Part shown: piece after piece, positions 50,218 through 58,293 of the stretch
Numbering within the stretch: the stretch's first letter is position 1
Layout: each line of letters opens with the position of its first letter
DNA from: an uncultured Oscillospiraceae bacterium
Lineage (GTDB): Bacteria > Bacillota > Clostridia > Oscillospirales > Oscillospiraceae
Direction: 5' to 3'
Assembly (NCBI GenBank): GCA_934591815.1
Contig: CAKTPV010000012.1
Coordinates: 1 to 64,000 of the forward strand
Length of the DNA: 64,000 nucleotides
The notes under the pieces: model-generated
The model's input: the letters and a program-made list of their open reading frames with translations, nothing else
Told to the model about the DNA's origin: nothing
The model's database searches: none
Position numbers and translations under genes: made by a program

Positions 50218-51231
50218 CTATCCCAGCGCGGCCACCGCCGCCTCCGCAAAGCTGTTGTCCACCAGCTGTTCAAAGTCAACCCAGTCGGATCTTTGCAGCT
50301 CGCCGGCCTCGGTCATCACCGTCTCCAGCCGCTCCAGCGCGGACTGCTGCATCATGGGTACGGTGTTCCATGCGTCGATCTGCCGGTGGCGGGCGGTGAC
50401 GGCCTCCAGCACGTCGAGGGACGTGTCGGGGAACTGCTCGCAGATGGCCTCCGCCACCTCCCGGTCGGTGTGCTCGGTGATCCACCGCTGCGCCCGGGCA
50501 ATGGCGTTGGCGAAGCCCTGCACCACGGCGGGATGGGCGTCCATATAGCTCCGGCTGGCAAAATAGGCGGTGTAGGGGATCTCGCCGGACTCCTCCCCGA
50601 TGGAACAGAGGACATAGCCGTGTCCGGCCCGTTCCACCTCGGTGGCGGTGGGCTCAAACAGCGTCACATAGTCCCCCTGCCCGCCGGTGAAGGCGCCGGC
50701 CATCATGTTGAACTGCACGGAGGTGTCCACCACCGCGTCCACCTGCGGGACGACGCCGTTCTGCTTCATCACATACTCCAGCGTCATCTCCGGCACACCG
50801 CCCTTGCGGCCGCCGATGATGGTACAGCCCCGCAGATCGTCCCACGAGAAGCTGCCGCCGGTGCGTCCCACCAGAAATGAGCCGTCCCGCTTGGTGAGCT
50901 GGGCGAAGATCACCGGGTGATCGTCCTTGCCCTGGTTGTAAATGTAGATGCAGCTCTCCGGCCCCGCCAGGCCGATATCGGCGCTGCCGGATACCACGGC
51001 GGTCATGACCTTATCCGCGCCGCCGCCGTTGGTCAGCTCCACCTCCAGCCCCTCGTCGGCAAAGAACCCCTGCTTCATGGCCACATACTGCGGCGCATAG
51101 AATACGGAGTGGGTCACCTCGTTGAGCCGGACGGTGACGGACGCGGCCTGTTCTCCGCCGCTGCCGCAGCCGGTGAGCAGCACCGGCAGCAGCAGGGCGG
51201 CGAGGCAGAAAAATGTCAGCAGTTTCTTCAT
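50218..51231 (-). CDS. ABC transporter substrate-binding lipoprotein, SsuA/NMT1 type
   Basis: A 337-residue binding lipoprotein with a lipobox LLTGCGSG (cysteine near residue 22). The mature protein resembles the SsuA/TauA/NMT1 family: VRLNEVTHSVFYAPQYVAMKQGFFADEGLEV and ADIGLAGPES. Family members bind sulfonates, taurine, nitrate or thiamine precursors. The start at 51231 overlaps the permease stop by four bases. Gene order is ATPase-permease-binding protein. The neighbouring cysK makes sulfur-compound uptake plausible but unproved. Confidence 0.85.
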   Translation of the reverse strand: MKKLLTFFCLAALLLPVLLTGCGSGGEQAASVTVRLNEVTHSVFYAPQYVAMKQGFFADEGLEVELTNGGGADKVMTAVVSGSADIGLAGPESCIYIYNQGKDDHPVIFAQLTKRDGSFLVGRTGGSFSWDDLRGCTIIGGRKGGVPEMTLEYVMKQNGVVPQVDAVVDTSVQFNMMAGAFTGGQGDYVTLFEPTATEVERAGHGYVLCSIGEESGEIPYTAYFASRSYMDAHPAVVQGFANAIARAQRWITEHTDREVAEAICEQFPDTSLDVLEAVTARHRQIDAWNTVPMMQQSALERLETVMTEAGELQRSDWVDFEQLVDNSFAEAAVAALG

Positions 51232-52043
51232 GCTCGTACCCCCCAATAATGATTCAAAAATTTTTCTCCACGCAGCACCAGCAGGTACATCAGCACCGCC
51301 GCAGCCGCCAGGGTCAGCACGCTGGTCATCACCAGATCCATGTTGAACACCTGCGAGCCGTAGACGATGAGATAGCCCAGACCGGCACGCGAGACAAGAA
51401 ACTCGCCCATGATGACGCCCACCCACGAAAGGCCCACATTCACCTTTAGTGTGGAGAACAGTGTGGGACAGTTGGCGGGAAACACCAGCATCCACAGGAT
51501 CTGACGCCGCGTGGCTCCCAGCGTGCGCATCAGGCGCACCTTTTCCGGGTCGGTGGCGCGGAAGCCCGTGTACATATTCAGGATCGTCACGATCAGCGAA
51601 ATGGCCAGCGTCATGGTGACGATGGCTCCCGTGCCCGCGCCCATCCAGACGATGAAGATAGGGCCAAGCGCCGTTTTCGGCAGGGCGTTCAGCACCACCA
51701 GATAGGGGTCGAGGATGCGCGCCGTCGTATCCGACCACCACATCAGCACCGCCACCGCCGTACCCAGCAGCGTACCGACGGTGAAGCCCGCCACCGTCTC
51801 CAGACAGGACACACCGATGTGGTGCCACAGCTGTCCGGCGCGGCACAGCGACCAGAACGTGGCCGCCATGCGGCTGGGACAGCTGACCAGAAACCCGTCG
51901 GACCATCCGGCGCGGCAGCTCAGCTCCCAGAAGCCGAACAGCCCGGCCAGCAGCGCGATCTGCCAGATGCGGATGCGGCGCTTCTGTCGCCGGACGCCGG
52001 CCAGATACGCCAGCCGGCGCGGGGACAGTGGGGTATCAGCCAT
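51228..52043 (-). CDS. ABC transporter permease, SsuC/TauC type
   Basis: A 271-residue permease with about six membrane helices. The BPD signature region is LMRTLGATRRQILWMLVFP (about 164-182). It overlaps the binding protein by four bases and the ATPase gene by eight. The start at 52043 is 10 bases from AAGGAG; an ATG at 52049 is four bases from it. It forms the channel through which the bound substrate enters. Confidence 0.88.
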   Translation of the reverse strand: MADTPLSPRRLAYLAGVRRQKRRIRIWQIALLAGLFGFWELSCRAGWSDGFLVSCPSRMAATFWSLCRAGQLWHHIGVSCLETVAGFTVGTLLGTAVAVLMWWSDTTARILDPYLVVLNALPKTALGPIFIVWMGAGTGAIVTMTLAISLIVTILNMYTGFRATDPEKVRLMRTLGATRRQILWMLVFPANCPTLFSTLKVNVGLSWVGVIMGEFLVSRAGLGYLIVYGSQVFNMDLVMTSVLTLAAAAVLMYLLVLRGEKFLNHYWGVRA

Positions 52044-52794
52044 GCACATCCAGCTCCTTCCATATCAGATCGAAATACCGGTGGAATTCCGGCGTGTTCC
52101 GCCGCTCCAGCGGCGGCAGTCCCCGCAGCGGCCCCATATCCAGCACCGTTTTCACCACGGCGGGACGGGCGGACAGCACCACCACCCGGTCAGACATACT
52201 CACCGCCTCCGCGATGTCGTGGGTCACCAGCAGGGCGGTCTTGCCCTCCCGCCGGATGATGCGCCAGATATCCGCCGACACTGCAAGGCGGGTCTGGTAG
52301 TCCAGCGCGGAAAAGGGCTCATCCAGCAGCAGGATCTCCGGATCGGTGGCCAGCGTGCGGATCAGCGCGCAGCGCTGCCGCATACCGCCGGACAGCTGGC
52401 AGGGGCGCTTTTTGGCAAAGCCCGCCAGCTCGTAGCGCGCCAGCAGCTCCGCCACATGGCCGTAGGCGGCGCTCCCTCTCTCCCGCTGCACCGCCAGACC
52501 CAGCGTCACATTGTCCCAGATGCTTTTCCACTCAAACAGCTGATCCCGCTGGGGCATGAATCCCACGCGGCGGGACGGCCCCGTTACAGGCACGCCCGCC
52601 ACCTCGACGATGCCGCCGGACAGCGTCTCCAGCCCGGCGATGGCGCCCAGCAGCGTGGATTTTCCGCAGCCGGACGGCCCCACCAAACTGACAAACTCCC
52701 CCTGCGCTACGTCAAAGGATACGTCGCGTACCGCCTCCACCTCCCCGTCGGGGGCCTGATAGCAGGCGGTAGCATGACGGAGATGTATACTCAT
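52036..52794 (-). CDS. ABC transporter ATP-binding protein, SsuB/TauB type
   Basis: A 252-residue ATPase, first gene of the importer operon. Walker A is GPSGCGKST, the Q-loop is PQRDQL, the signature is LSGGMRQRC, and Walker B is LLLDEPFSALD. The H-loop is LVTHDI. The ribosome-binding AGGAG is in the loop of a perfect 6-bp inverted repeat just upstream (52801-52817), which could affect translation. Confidence 0.92.
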   Translation of the reverse strand: MSIHLRHATACYQAPDGEVEAVRDVSFDVAQGEFVSLVGPSGCGKSTLLGAIAGLETLSGGIVEVAGVPVTGPSRRVGFMPQRDQLFEWKSIWDNVTLGLAVQRERGSAAYGHVAELLARYELAGFAKKRPCQLSGGMRQRCALIRTLATDPEILLLDEPFSALDYQTRLAVSADIWRIIRREGKTALLVTHDIAEAVSMSDRVVVLSARPAVVKTVLDMGPLRGLPPLERRNTPEFHRYFDLIWKELDVHG

Positions 52795-52800
52795 AAGACC

Positions 52801-52817
52801 TGTGACCTCCTGTCACA
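52801..52817 (-). promoter_or_regulatory. Inverted repeat displaying the Shine-Dalgarno sequence of the ABC importer
   Basis: On the minus strand TGTGAC-AGGAG-GTCACA: a perfect 6-bp stem whose five-base loop is the Shine-Dalgarno sequence, six bases before the ATG at 52794. It could be an RNA hairpin or a DNA operator (TGTGA-N7-TCACA resembles a CRP/FNR-like site with one extra base). Confidence 0.55.
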
Positions 52818-52900
52818 AAAAATATGGAGAATCCCTCTCCGTTCCCATTCTATGCCGGGCAGCGCCGGTGGTGCGTGAGCCGCAGCCGCCGAATTTTTTG

Positions 52901-52929
52901 TTGACAAATCCCGCCGCCGGTGCTATAAC
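52901..52929 (+). promoter_or_regulatory. Promoter of the cysK leader
   Basis: TTGACA (52901-52906) and TATAAC (52924-52929) with a 17-base spacer; transcript start near 52936. Confidence 0.85.
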
Positions 52930-52938
52930 GTATTAAAC

Positions 52939-52953
52939 CTACCAAACAGGTAG
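52939..52953. promoter_or_regulatory. Palindrome at the cysK transcript start
   Basis: CTACC-AAACA-GGTAG, a 5-5-5 inverted repeat directly downstream of the -10 box, positioned like a repressor operator. An Rrf2/CymR-type sulfur regulator is one possibility; I cannot assign it. Confidence 0.45.
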
Positions 52954-52978
52954 CAAATTATCAAAAGGAGGGCGCGCC

Positions 52979-53065
52979 ATGGGAACGCAGCGCCGCGCAG
53001 ACCATATGGACTTTCGATGTTGCGGAGGCAGCAGCTGTCCCGCACACGGGTGCGCCATACGATAA
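52979..53065 (+). CDS. Cysteine-rich leader peptide upstream of cysK
   Basis: A 28-residue ORF with a full AGGAGG site in AAAAGGAGGGCGCGCC before the ATG, ending 36 bases before cysK. It holds four cysteine codons, two adjacent (residues 14 and 15), then 20 and 25. The RNA around and after them can form two mutually exclusive hairpins: TGCGG with CCGCA, or CGCAC with GTGCG, sharing the CGCA segment. This is the organisation of an amino-acid-sensing leader peptide, so ribosome stalling on cysteine codons when charged tRNA-Cys is scarce could change cysK expression. There is no signal peptide or known domain. Function is inferred. Confidence 0.65.
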   Translation: MGTQRRADHMDFRCCGGSSCPAHGCAIR

Positions 53066-53101
53066 AAGCAACGTAACGCGATACCGAAAAGGAGGATCTG
53101 T

Positions 53102-54034
53102 ATGTCCCACATCTATACATCTGCTGACCAGCTCATCGGCCGGACGCCGCTGCTGGAGCTGACCCATATTGAAAAGAAATTCGGCCTGAACGCCCGCGTC
53201 CTCGCCAAGCTGGAGTATTTCAACCCCGGCGGCAGCGTAAAGGACCGGGTGGCGCTGGCCATGATCGACGACGCTGAGGCGCGGGGGCTTCTGAAGCCCG
53301 GCAGCGTCATCATCGAGCCCACCTCCGGCAACACCGGCATCGGCCTTGCCTCCGTGGCGGCGGCACGGGGCTACCGCATCATCATCGTCATGCCGGAGAC
53401 GATGAGCGTGGAGCGCCGCCAGCTCATGAAGGCCTACGGCGCGGAGCTGGTGCTCACCGAGGGCGCCAAGGGCATGAAAGGCGCCATCGCCAAGGCCGAG
53501 GAGTTGGCTAAGGAGATCCCCGGCAGCTTCGTACCCGGCCAGTTTGTCAATCCCGCCAACCCCAAGGCACATTTTGAGACCACCGGCCCGGAGATCTGGG
53601 CGGACACCGACGGACAGGTGGACTATTTCGTGGCCGGCGTAGGAACCGGCGGCACCGTCACCGGCGTGGGACGGTATCTGAAGTCTCAGAACCCCGCCGT
53701 AAGGGTGGTGGCGGTGGAGCCAAAGTCCTCCGCCGTCCTGTCCACCGGCGTGGCGGGCGCTCACAAAATTCAGGGCATCGGCGCGGGGTTCGTGCCGGAG
53801 GTGCTGGACACGGCGGTGTACGACGAGATCATCGCCGTGGCGGATGAGGACGCTTTCCGGCTGGGCCGGGAGCTGGGCCGCAGTGAGGGCGTGCTGGTGG
53901 GCATCTCCTCCGGCGCGGCGCTGTGGGCGGCCATCGAGCTTGCCAAGCGTCCGGAGAACGCAGGCAAGTCCATTGTGGCGCTGCTGCCGGACACCGGCGA
54001 CCGCTATCTGTCCACCCCGCTGTTCGCGGACTGA
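53102..54034 (+). CDS. cysK: Cysteine synthase (O-acetylserine sulfhydrylase)
   Basis: A 310-residue PLP enzyme making cysteine from O-acetylserine and sulfide. The PLP lysine is in [12 protein letters not shown] (about residues 41-52). [10 protein letters not shown] is the substrate/phosphate motif, and [13 protein letters not shown] (about 181-193) binds the PLP phosphate. Length and motifs are typical of CysK rather than CBS. AGGAGG precedes the ATG at 53102. The short cysteine-rich ORF upstream shares its promoter. Confidence 0.96.
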   Translation: MSHIYTSADQLIGRTPLLELTHIEKKFGLNARVLAKLEYFNPGGSVKDRVALAMIDDAEARGLLKPGSVIIEPTSGNTGIGLASVAAARGYRIIIVMPETMSVERRQLMKAYGAELVLTEGAKGMKGAIAKAEELAKEIPGSFVPGQFVNPANPKAHFETTGPEIWADTDGQVDYFVAGVGTGGTVTGVGRYLKSQNPAVRVVAVEPKSSAVLSTGVAGAHKIQGIGAGFVPEVLDTAVYDEIIAVADEDAFRLGRELGRSEGVLVGISSGAALWAAIELAKRPENAGKSIVALLPDTGDRYLSTPLFAD

Positions 54035-54044
54035 ACCAAGCGAG

Positions 54045-54075
54045 AAGAACGGAGCCTTTCGGCTCCGTTCTTTTT
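54045..54075 (+). terminator. Terminator after cysK
   Basis: A 12-bp stem AAGAACGGAGCC/GGCTCCGTTCTT with a TTTC loop and T-run. Confidence 0.9.
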
Positions 54076-54093
54076 CGTCTTTTGCCGCCGCAG

Positions 54094-54177
54094 TTGACAG
54101 CGCCGGGCTGACGGATTATGATGCAGTTACGCGGGCGCAGGTTTTTTCTTGCCGACGCCGGCGAATACTGCTAAAAT
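54094..54177 (+). promoter_or_regulatory. Tandem promoters of pyk
   Basis: Two sets of boxes with 17-base spacers: TTGACA (54094-54099) with TATGAT (54117-54122), and TTGCCG (54149-54154) with TAAAAT (54172-54177). The first matches consensus better. The 5' UTRs would be about 105 and 50 bases. Confidence 0.65.
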
Positions 54178-54233
54178 AAGGATATATCCTATACAGAGCA
54201 AACGCTTTTCCGCGTTGAAAAGGAGTTCATGAT

Positions 54234-55973
54234 ATGAGAAAAACGAAGATCGTTTGTACACTGGGCCCCGCCACCGACAAGGAGGGCGTGCTGCGGGAGA
54301 TGATGCTCTCGGGCATGAACGTGGCCCGGTTCAACTTCTCCCACGGCACCCACCCGGAGCATAAGGTGCGGCTGGACGCCGTCAAGGCGCTGCGGGAGGA
54401 GCTGGATCTGCCGGTGGCGGCCATGCTGGACACCAAGGGGCCGGAGGTGCGGCTGCGCAACTTCAAAAACGGCTCTGTGGAGCTGACCGCCGGGCAGGCC
54501 TTCACCCTGACCATTGAGGATGTGGAGGGCGACGAGACGCGCTGTGCCATCACCTACCCCCAGCTGCCGCAGGATGTGAACGCCGGGGACACCATCCTGC
54601 TGGATGACGGACTGGTGCGGCTGACGGTGCTGGAGACGACGGCCAAGACCATCCGCTGCCGGGTGGAGAACAGCGGCGTCATGAAGAATCACAAGGGCGT
54701 CAACGTACCCGGCGTGTCCCTGTCCATGCCCTACATGAGCCAGCAGGACAAGGACGATATCCTGTTCGGCGTGGAGCAGGGCTTCGACTTCATCGCCGCC
54801 AGCTTCGTCCGCTGCGCCGCCGATGTCCGGGAGATCCGCCGCGTGCTGAACGCCGCCCACTCCCGCATCCGCATCATCGCCAAGATCGAAAATCAGGAGG
54901 GCGTCAGCAACCTGCGGGAGATCCTGGCCGAGGCGGACGGCGTCATGGTGGCTCGCGGCGACATGGGCGTGGAGATCGACTTTACGGAGATCCCCGCCAT
55001 TCAGAAGGATATGATCTCCCAGTGCGTGGCCTGCGGCAAGCCGGTCATCACCGCCACCCAGATGCTGGACTCCATGATCGAAAATCCCCGGCCCACCCGT
55101 GCCGAGATCACCGACGTGGCCAACGCCATCTACGACGGCACCAGCGCCATCATGCTCTCCGGCGAGACGGCGGCGGGCAAGTACCCGGCGGAGGCGGTAA
55201 AGACCATGGACGCCATCGCCCGCAAGACTGAGAGCAACATCGACTGCTCCCGCGGGGCGGTGCCGCCCTCCCGCACTCATCTGTCCGTGACGGCTGCCAC
55301 CGCCCACGCCGCCTGCACCACGGCGGCGGACATCGGCGCCGACGCCATCCTCACCGTCAGTCAGGGGGGCATCACCGCCCAGATGGTCAGCCGGTTCCGT
55401 CCGGAGGCCACGGTGGTGGCGCTGCTGCTGGATCCCCAGATCCGCCGCCAGATGGCGCTGTACTGGGGTCTTGTCCCCATCATGATGGAGCGGGCAGACA
55501 GCACCGACGAGCTGGTGCATTCCGCCATTGACACGGCGGAGCAGGCGGGGCTTATCAAGCACGGCGATCTGGTGGTGGTCACCGCCGGCGTACCCGTGGG
55601 CGTGTCCGGCACCACCAACATGATCCGCATCGAGCAGGTGGGCGGCGCGCTGGTCAACGGCACCGGCATCGGCGACGAGACGGCCTCCGGCCCGCTGTGC
55701 GTCTGCCGCACGCCGGAGGAGGTGGCGGGGAAGTTCCGCCCCGGCGACGTGCTGGTGGTACCCTACACCAACAACGAGCTGCTGCCCTACATGAAGGAGG
55801 CGGCGGCTGTCATCAGCGAGGAGATCAGCGCCGAGGGCCATACGGCCACAGTGGGTCTGCTGCTGCACAAGCCGGTGATCATCGGCGCGGTGCAGGCCAC
55901 CCGGCGCTTGCAGGACGGCGTGACGGTGTCCGTGGATTGCGCGCGGGGCATCGTACAGGTCATGCCGCAGTAA
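54234..55973 (+). CDS. pyk: Pyruvate kinase with a C-terminal mobile domain
   Basis: A 579-residue glycolytic enzyme converting PEP and ADP to pyruvate and ATP. The start KTKIVCTLGPATDKEG and the catalytic lysine segment RIIAKIENQEG (about 211-221) are canonical. DTKGPEVR and MVARGDMGVEI follow the usual pattern. After about residue 480 comes an extra PEP-utiliser mobile domain-like extension (GPLCVCRTPEEVAGKFRPGD, then CARGIVQ), as in Bacillus/Clostridia-type pyruvate kinases. AAAGGAG precedes the ATG at 54234. It is followed 15 bases later by proC. Confidence 0.95.
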   Translation: MRKTKIVCTLGPATDKEGVLREMMLSGMNVARFNFSHGTHPEHKVRLDAVKALREELDLPVAAMLDTKGPEVRLRNFKNGSVELTAGQAFTLTIEDVEGDETRCAITYPQLPQDVNAGDTILLDDGLVRLTVLETTAKTIRCRVENSGVMKNHKGVNVPGVSLSMPYMSQQDKDDILFGVEQGFDFIAASFVRCAADVREIRRVLNAAHSRIRIIAKIENQEGVSNLREILAEADGVMVARGDMGVEIDFTEIPAIQKDMISQCVACGKPVITATQMLDSMIENPRPTRAEITDVANAIYDGTSAIMLSGETAAGKYPAEAVKTMDAIARKTESNIDCSRGAVPPSRTHLSVTAATAHAACTTAADIGADAILTVSQGGITAQMVSRFRPEATVVALLLDPQIRRQMALYWGLVPIMMERADSTDELVHSAIDTAEQAGLIKHGDLVVVTAGVPVGVSGTTNMIRIEQVGGALVNGTGIGDETASGPLCVCRTPEEVAGKFRPGDVLVVPYTNNELLPYMKEAAAVISEEISAEGHTATVGLLLHKPVIIGAVQATRRLQDGVTVSVDCARGIVQVMPQ

Positions 55974-55988
55974 AGGGAGGCGACAGCT

Positions 55989-56771
55989 ATGGTCATCGGA
56001 TTTATCGGCTTGGGCAATATGGCCTCCGCCATGGTGCGGGGCATCGCGGCGGCGCAGCTGGAGGGCGTGACCCTTTGCGGCCACAATCCCCACCCCGAAA
56101 AGGCGCGCGAGCTGGCGGAGCAGTGCGGTCTGCGGCTGCTGCCGTCCAATCAGGCGGTGCTGGACGCCAGCGACGTGGTGGTGCTGGCGGTAAAGCCCCA
56201 GATTCTGGAGGGGGTGCTGGCAGAGCTTACGCCCCCGGCCGGCAGACTGTTCGTATCCGTGGCGGCGGGCAAGGATCTGGCGTGGCTGGAGGCCCGTCTG
56301 GGACAGGCGGCCATCATCCGGGTCATGCCCAACATCAACGCGGTGGTAGGCGCCTCCGTCACCGGCTGGTGCGCCAACGACGCCGTCTCCGCAGCGCAGA
56401 AGACGCTGGCAGCCACGCTGCTTGGCACCTTCGGCACGGCGGTGGAGGTGCCGGAGAAATTCATGGGCATCGTCAGCGCCATCGGCGGCGCCGCTCCCGC
56501 CTACACCTATCTGTACATCAACGCTTTGGCAGAGGCGGCGGTGCAGGCCGGTATGCCCAAGGGTATGGCGGTGGAGATCGCCGCCGCCATGGCGGAGGGC
56601 AGCGGCCGCATGGTGCGCCTGTCCGGACAGCACCCGTGGGCGCTGATCGACCGGGTCACATCCCCCGGCGGCACCACAGTGGAGGGACTGCTGGCGCTCC
56701 AGCAGGGCGGCTTTGAGTCCGCCGTTCACGCGGCGGTGCAGGCTGTGCTGGAAAAAGACATGCGGATGTGA
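55989..56771 (+). CDS. proC: Pyrroline-5-carboxylate reductase
   Basis: A 260-residue NAD(P)H-dependent enzyme for the last step of proline synthesis. The nucleotide fold starts GFIGLGNMASAM, and the C-terminal signature is GSGRMVRLSGQHPWALIDRVTSPGGTTVEGL. Length is typical. AAAGGGAGG precedes the ATG. It follows pyk by 15 bases and may be co-transcribed with it, and possibly with the bile salt hydrolase gene. Confidence 0.94.
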   Translation: MVIGFIGLGNMASAMVRGIAAAQLEGVTLCGHNPHPEKARELAEQCGLRLLPSNQAVLDASDVVVLAVKPQILEGVLAELTPPAGRLFVSVAAGKDLAWLEARLGQAAIIRVMPNINAVVGASVTGWCANDAVSAAQKTLAATLLGTFGTAVEVPEKFMGIVSAIGGAAPAYTYLYINALAEAAVQAGMPKGMAVEIAAAMAEGSGRMVRLSGQHPWALIDRVTSPGGTTVEGLLALQQGGFESAVHAAVQAVLEKDMRM

Positions 56772-56841
56772 GAAAAAAGCCCCACGGCGAGTTTTTCCCT
56801 CGCCGCGGGGCATACTGTGAAAAAACAAAGGAGGCGGCGCC

Positions 56842-57816
56842 ATGTGTACGGCGGCCACATATCAGACAAAGCATTTCTATTTCGGGCGCAATCTGGACTA
56901 TGAGCAGTCCTTCGGGGAGAGCGTGGTCATCACGCCCCGGAACTGGCCTCTGGCGCTGCGCCACGGCGCGGTCATGGAGACGCACTACGCCATGATCGGC
57001 ATGGCCCATATGCAGGACGGCTTCCCCCTGTACTACGACGCCGTCAACGAAAAGGGCCTGTGCATCGCGGGACTGAACTTCGTAGGCAACGCGGTGTACG
57101 GGCGGCCGGAGGATGGCCGGGAGAACGTGGCCCAGTTTGAGCTGATCCCGTGGCTGCTGGGACGCTGCGCCACGCTGGCGGAGGCCCGGACGCTGCTGGC
57201 GCAGACCCGCATCACCGACACGCCCTATTCCGCCGGTCTGCCCACGGCCCAGCTCCACTGGATGGTGGCGGACCGCACCGGCTGCATCGTGGTGGAGTCG
57301 GTGGCCGACGGGCTCCACATCTACGACGATCCGGCGGGGGTGCTGACCAACAACCCGCCCTTCCCCACGCAGCTGTTCGCCCTGAACAACTACGCCCAGC
57401 TGTCGCCGGAGCCGCCGGTGAACCACTTCGCGCCGGCGCTGCCCCTGACCACATACAGCCGGGGCATGGGCGCCATGGGGCTGCCGGGAGATCTGTCCTC
57501 CCAGTCCCGGTTCGTGCGGGCGGCCTTTGTGCGGGCCAACTCCGTCTCCGGCGACGGTGAGGCGGAGAGCCTGAGCCAGCTGTTCCACATCCTCGGCTCG
57601 GTGGAGCAGCAGCGGGGCTGCTGCCGCTTAGCCGGCGGCGAATGCGAGCTGACGCTGTACACCGGCTGCTGCAACGCCGACCGGGGCGTGTACTACTACA
57701 CCACCTATGACAACAGCCAGATCACCGCCGTGGATATGCACCACGCCGATCTGGACGGGCGTGAGCCTGTCAGCTATCCGTTGGTCACGGAGATGCGGCT
57801 GTATCAGCAGAACTGA
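56842..57816 (+). CDS. bsh: Choloylglycine hydrolase family protein, probable bile salt hydrolase
   Basis: A 324-residue Ntn hydrolase. Cys2 is the nucleophile after Met removal. FGRNLDYE gives Arg16 and Asp19, AGLNF gives Asn79, and LTNNPPF (about 172-178) gives the oxyanion-region asparagine. SSQSRFVRAAF carries the conserved arginine. The sequence follows the Clostridium perfringens bile salt hydrolase from end to end by recall. It would split glycine or taurine from conjugated bile acids, an intestinal trait; penicillin V or acyl-homoserine-lactone hydrolysis is possible for relatives. No signal peptide. AAAGGAGG precedes the ATG. Confidence 0.9.
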   Translation: MCTAATYQTKHFYFGRNLDYEQSFGESVVITPRNWPLALRHGAVMETHYAMIGMAHMQDGFPLYYDAVNEKGLCIAGLNFVGNAVYGRPEDGRENVAQFELIPWLLGRCATLAEARTLLAQTRITDTPYSAGLPTAQLHWMVADRTGCIVVESVADGLHIYDDPAGVLTNNPPFPTQLFALNNYAQLSPEPPVNHFAPALPLTTYSRGMGAMGLPGDLSSQSRFVRAAFVRANSVSGDGEAESLSQLFHILGSVEQQRGCCRLAGGECELTLYTGCCNADRGVYYYTTYDNSQITAVDMHHADLDGREPVSYPLVTEMRLYQQN

Positions 57817-57822
57817 AGCAAC

Positions 57823-57860
57823 AAAAAGAGGGGTTCACGCCATGCGTGACCCCTCTTTTT
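57823..57860. terminator. Bidirectional terminator after bsh
   Basis: A perfect stem AAAAAGAGGGGTTCACGC/GCGTGACCCCTCTTTTT-type with a CAT loop; it also serves the converging thioesterase gene, whose stop begins at its end. Confidence 0.92.
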
Positions 57861-58293
57861 ATTGTACCTCCGGCAGCTCCATCTGCTTCATGCGGAAGGT
57901 GTATACGCCGTCGGCGCACACCGTACCGTCTTCATCCTCCACCCGCGCCCGGATGACGCAGATGCTGCGGCCCATACGCACCGCCTCCGCATAGCAGATC
58001 AGCCTGCCGCTCTTCGCGGCGGCCAGAAACCGCACCTCACAGTTGACCGTGCGGCAAAGACTGCCCCGCGAGCAGGCCGCCGTCCCGGCCGCCTGATCCA
58101 TCATGGTGCAGTACACGCCGCCGTGTACGATGCCCATGGGGTTCCAGTGCTGCGCCGTCAGCTGCAACTCGCTTCTCGCCCAGCCGTCACCCACGGCCAC
58201 CACCTGCATCCCGCCGGCGGCGGCGTAGGCGCCCGCCTGATTGGCCCGCGCCAGCACCGTTTCATACAACGCCTGTTTTTCCTGTTCTGTCAT
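57859..58293 (-). CDS. PaaI-type hotdog thioesterase
   Basis: A 144-residue hotdog-fold protein. The signature PMGIVHGGVYCTMMDQAAGTA (about 52-72) has the HGG turn and the catalytic aspartate/glutamate position. It would hydrolyse acyl-CoA or related thioesters. It is the second protein of this type in the window (the other is at 12845-13267). Its start overlaps the stop of the upstream sortase by four bases. No further substrate evidence. Confidence 0.85.
   Translation of the reverse strand: MTEQEKQALYETVLARANQAGAYAAAGGMQVVAVGDGWARSELQLTAQHWNPMGIVHGGVYCTMMDQAAGTAACSRGSLCRTVNCEVRFLAAAKSGRLICYAEAVRMGRSICVIRARVEDEDGTVCADGVYTFRMKQMELPEVQ

Noticed and set aside
56778-56814. Hairpin between proC and bsh
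   Set aside because: A stem forms, but the T-run lies on the minus-strand side while both flanking genes are on the plus strand, so a terminator role for the pyk-proC transcript is not supported.
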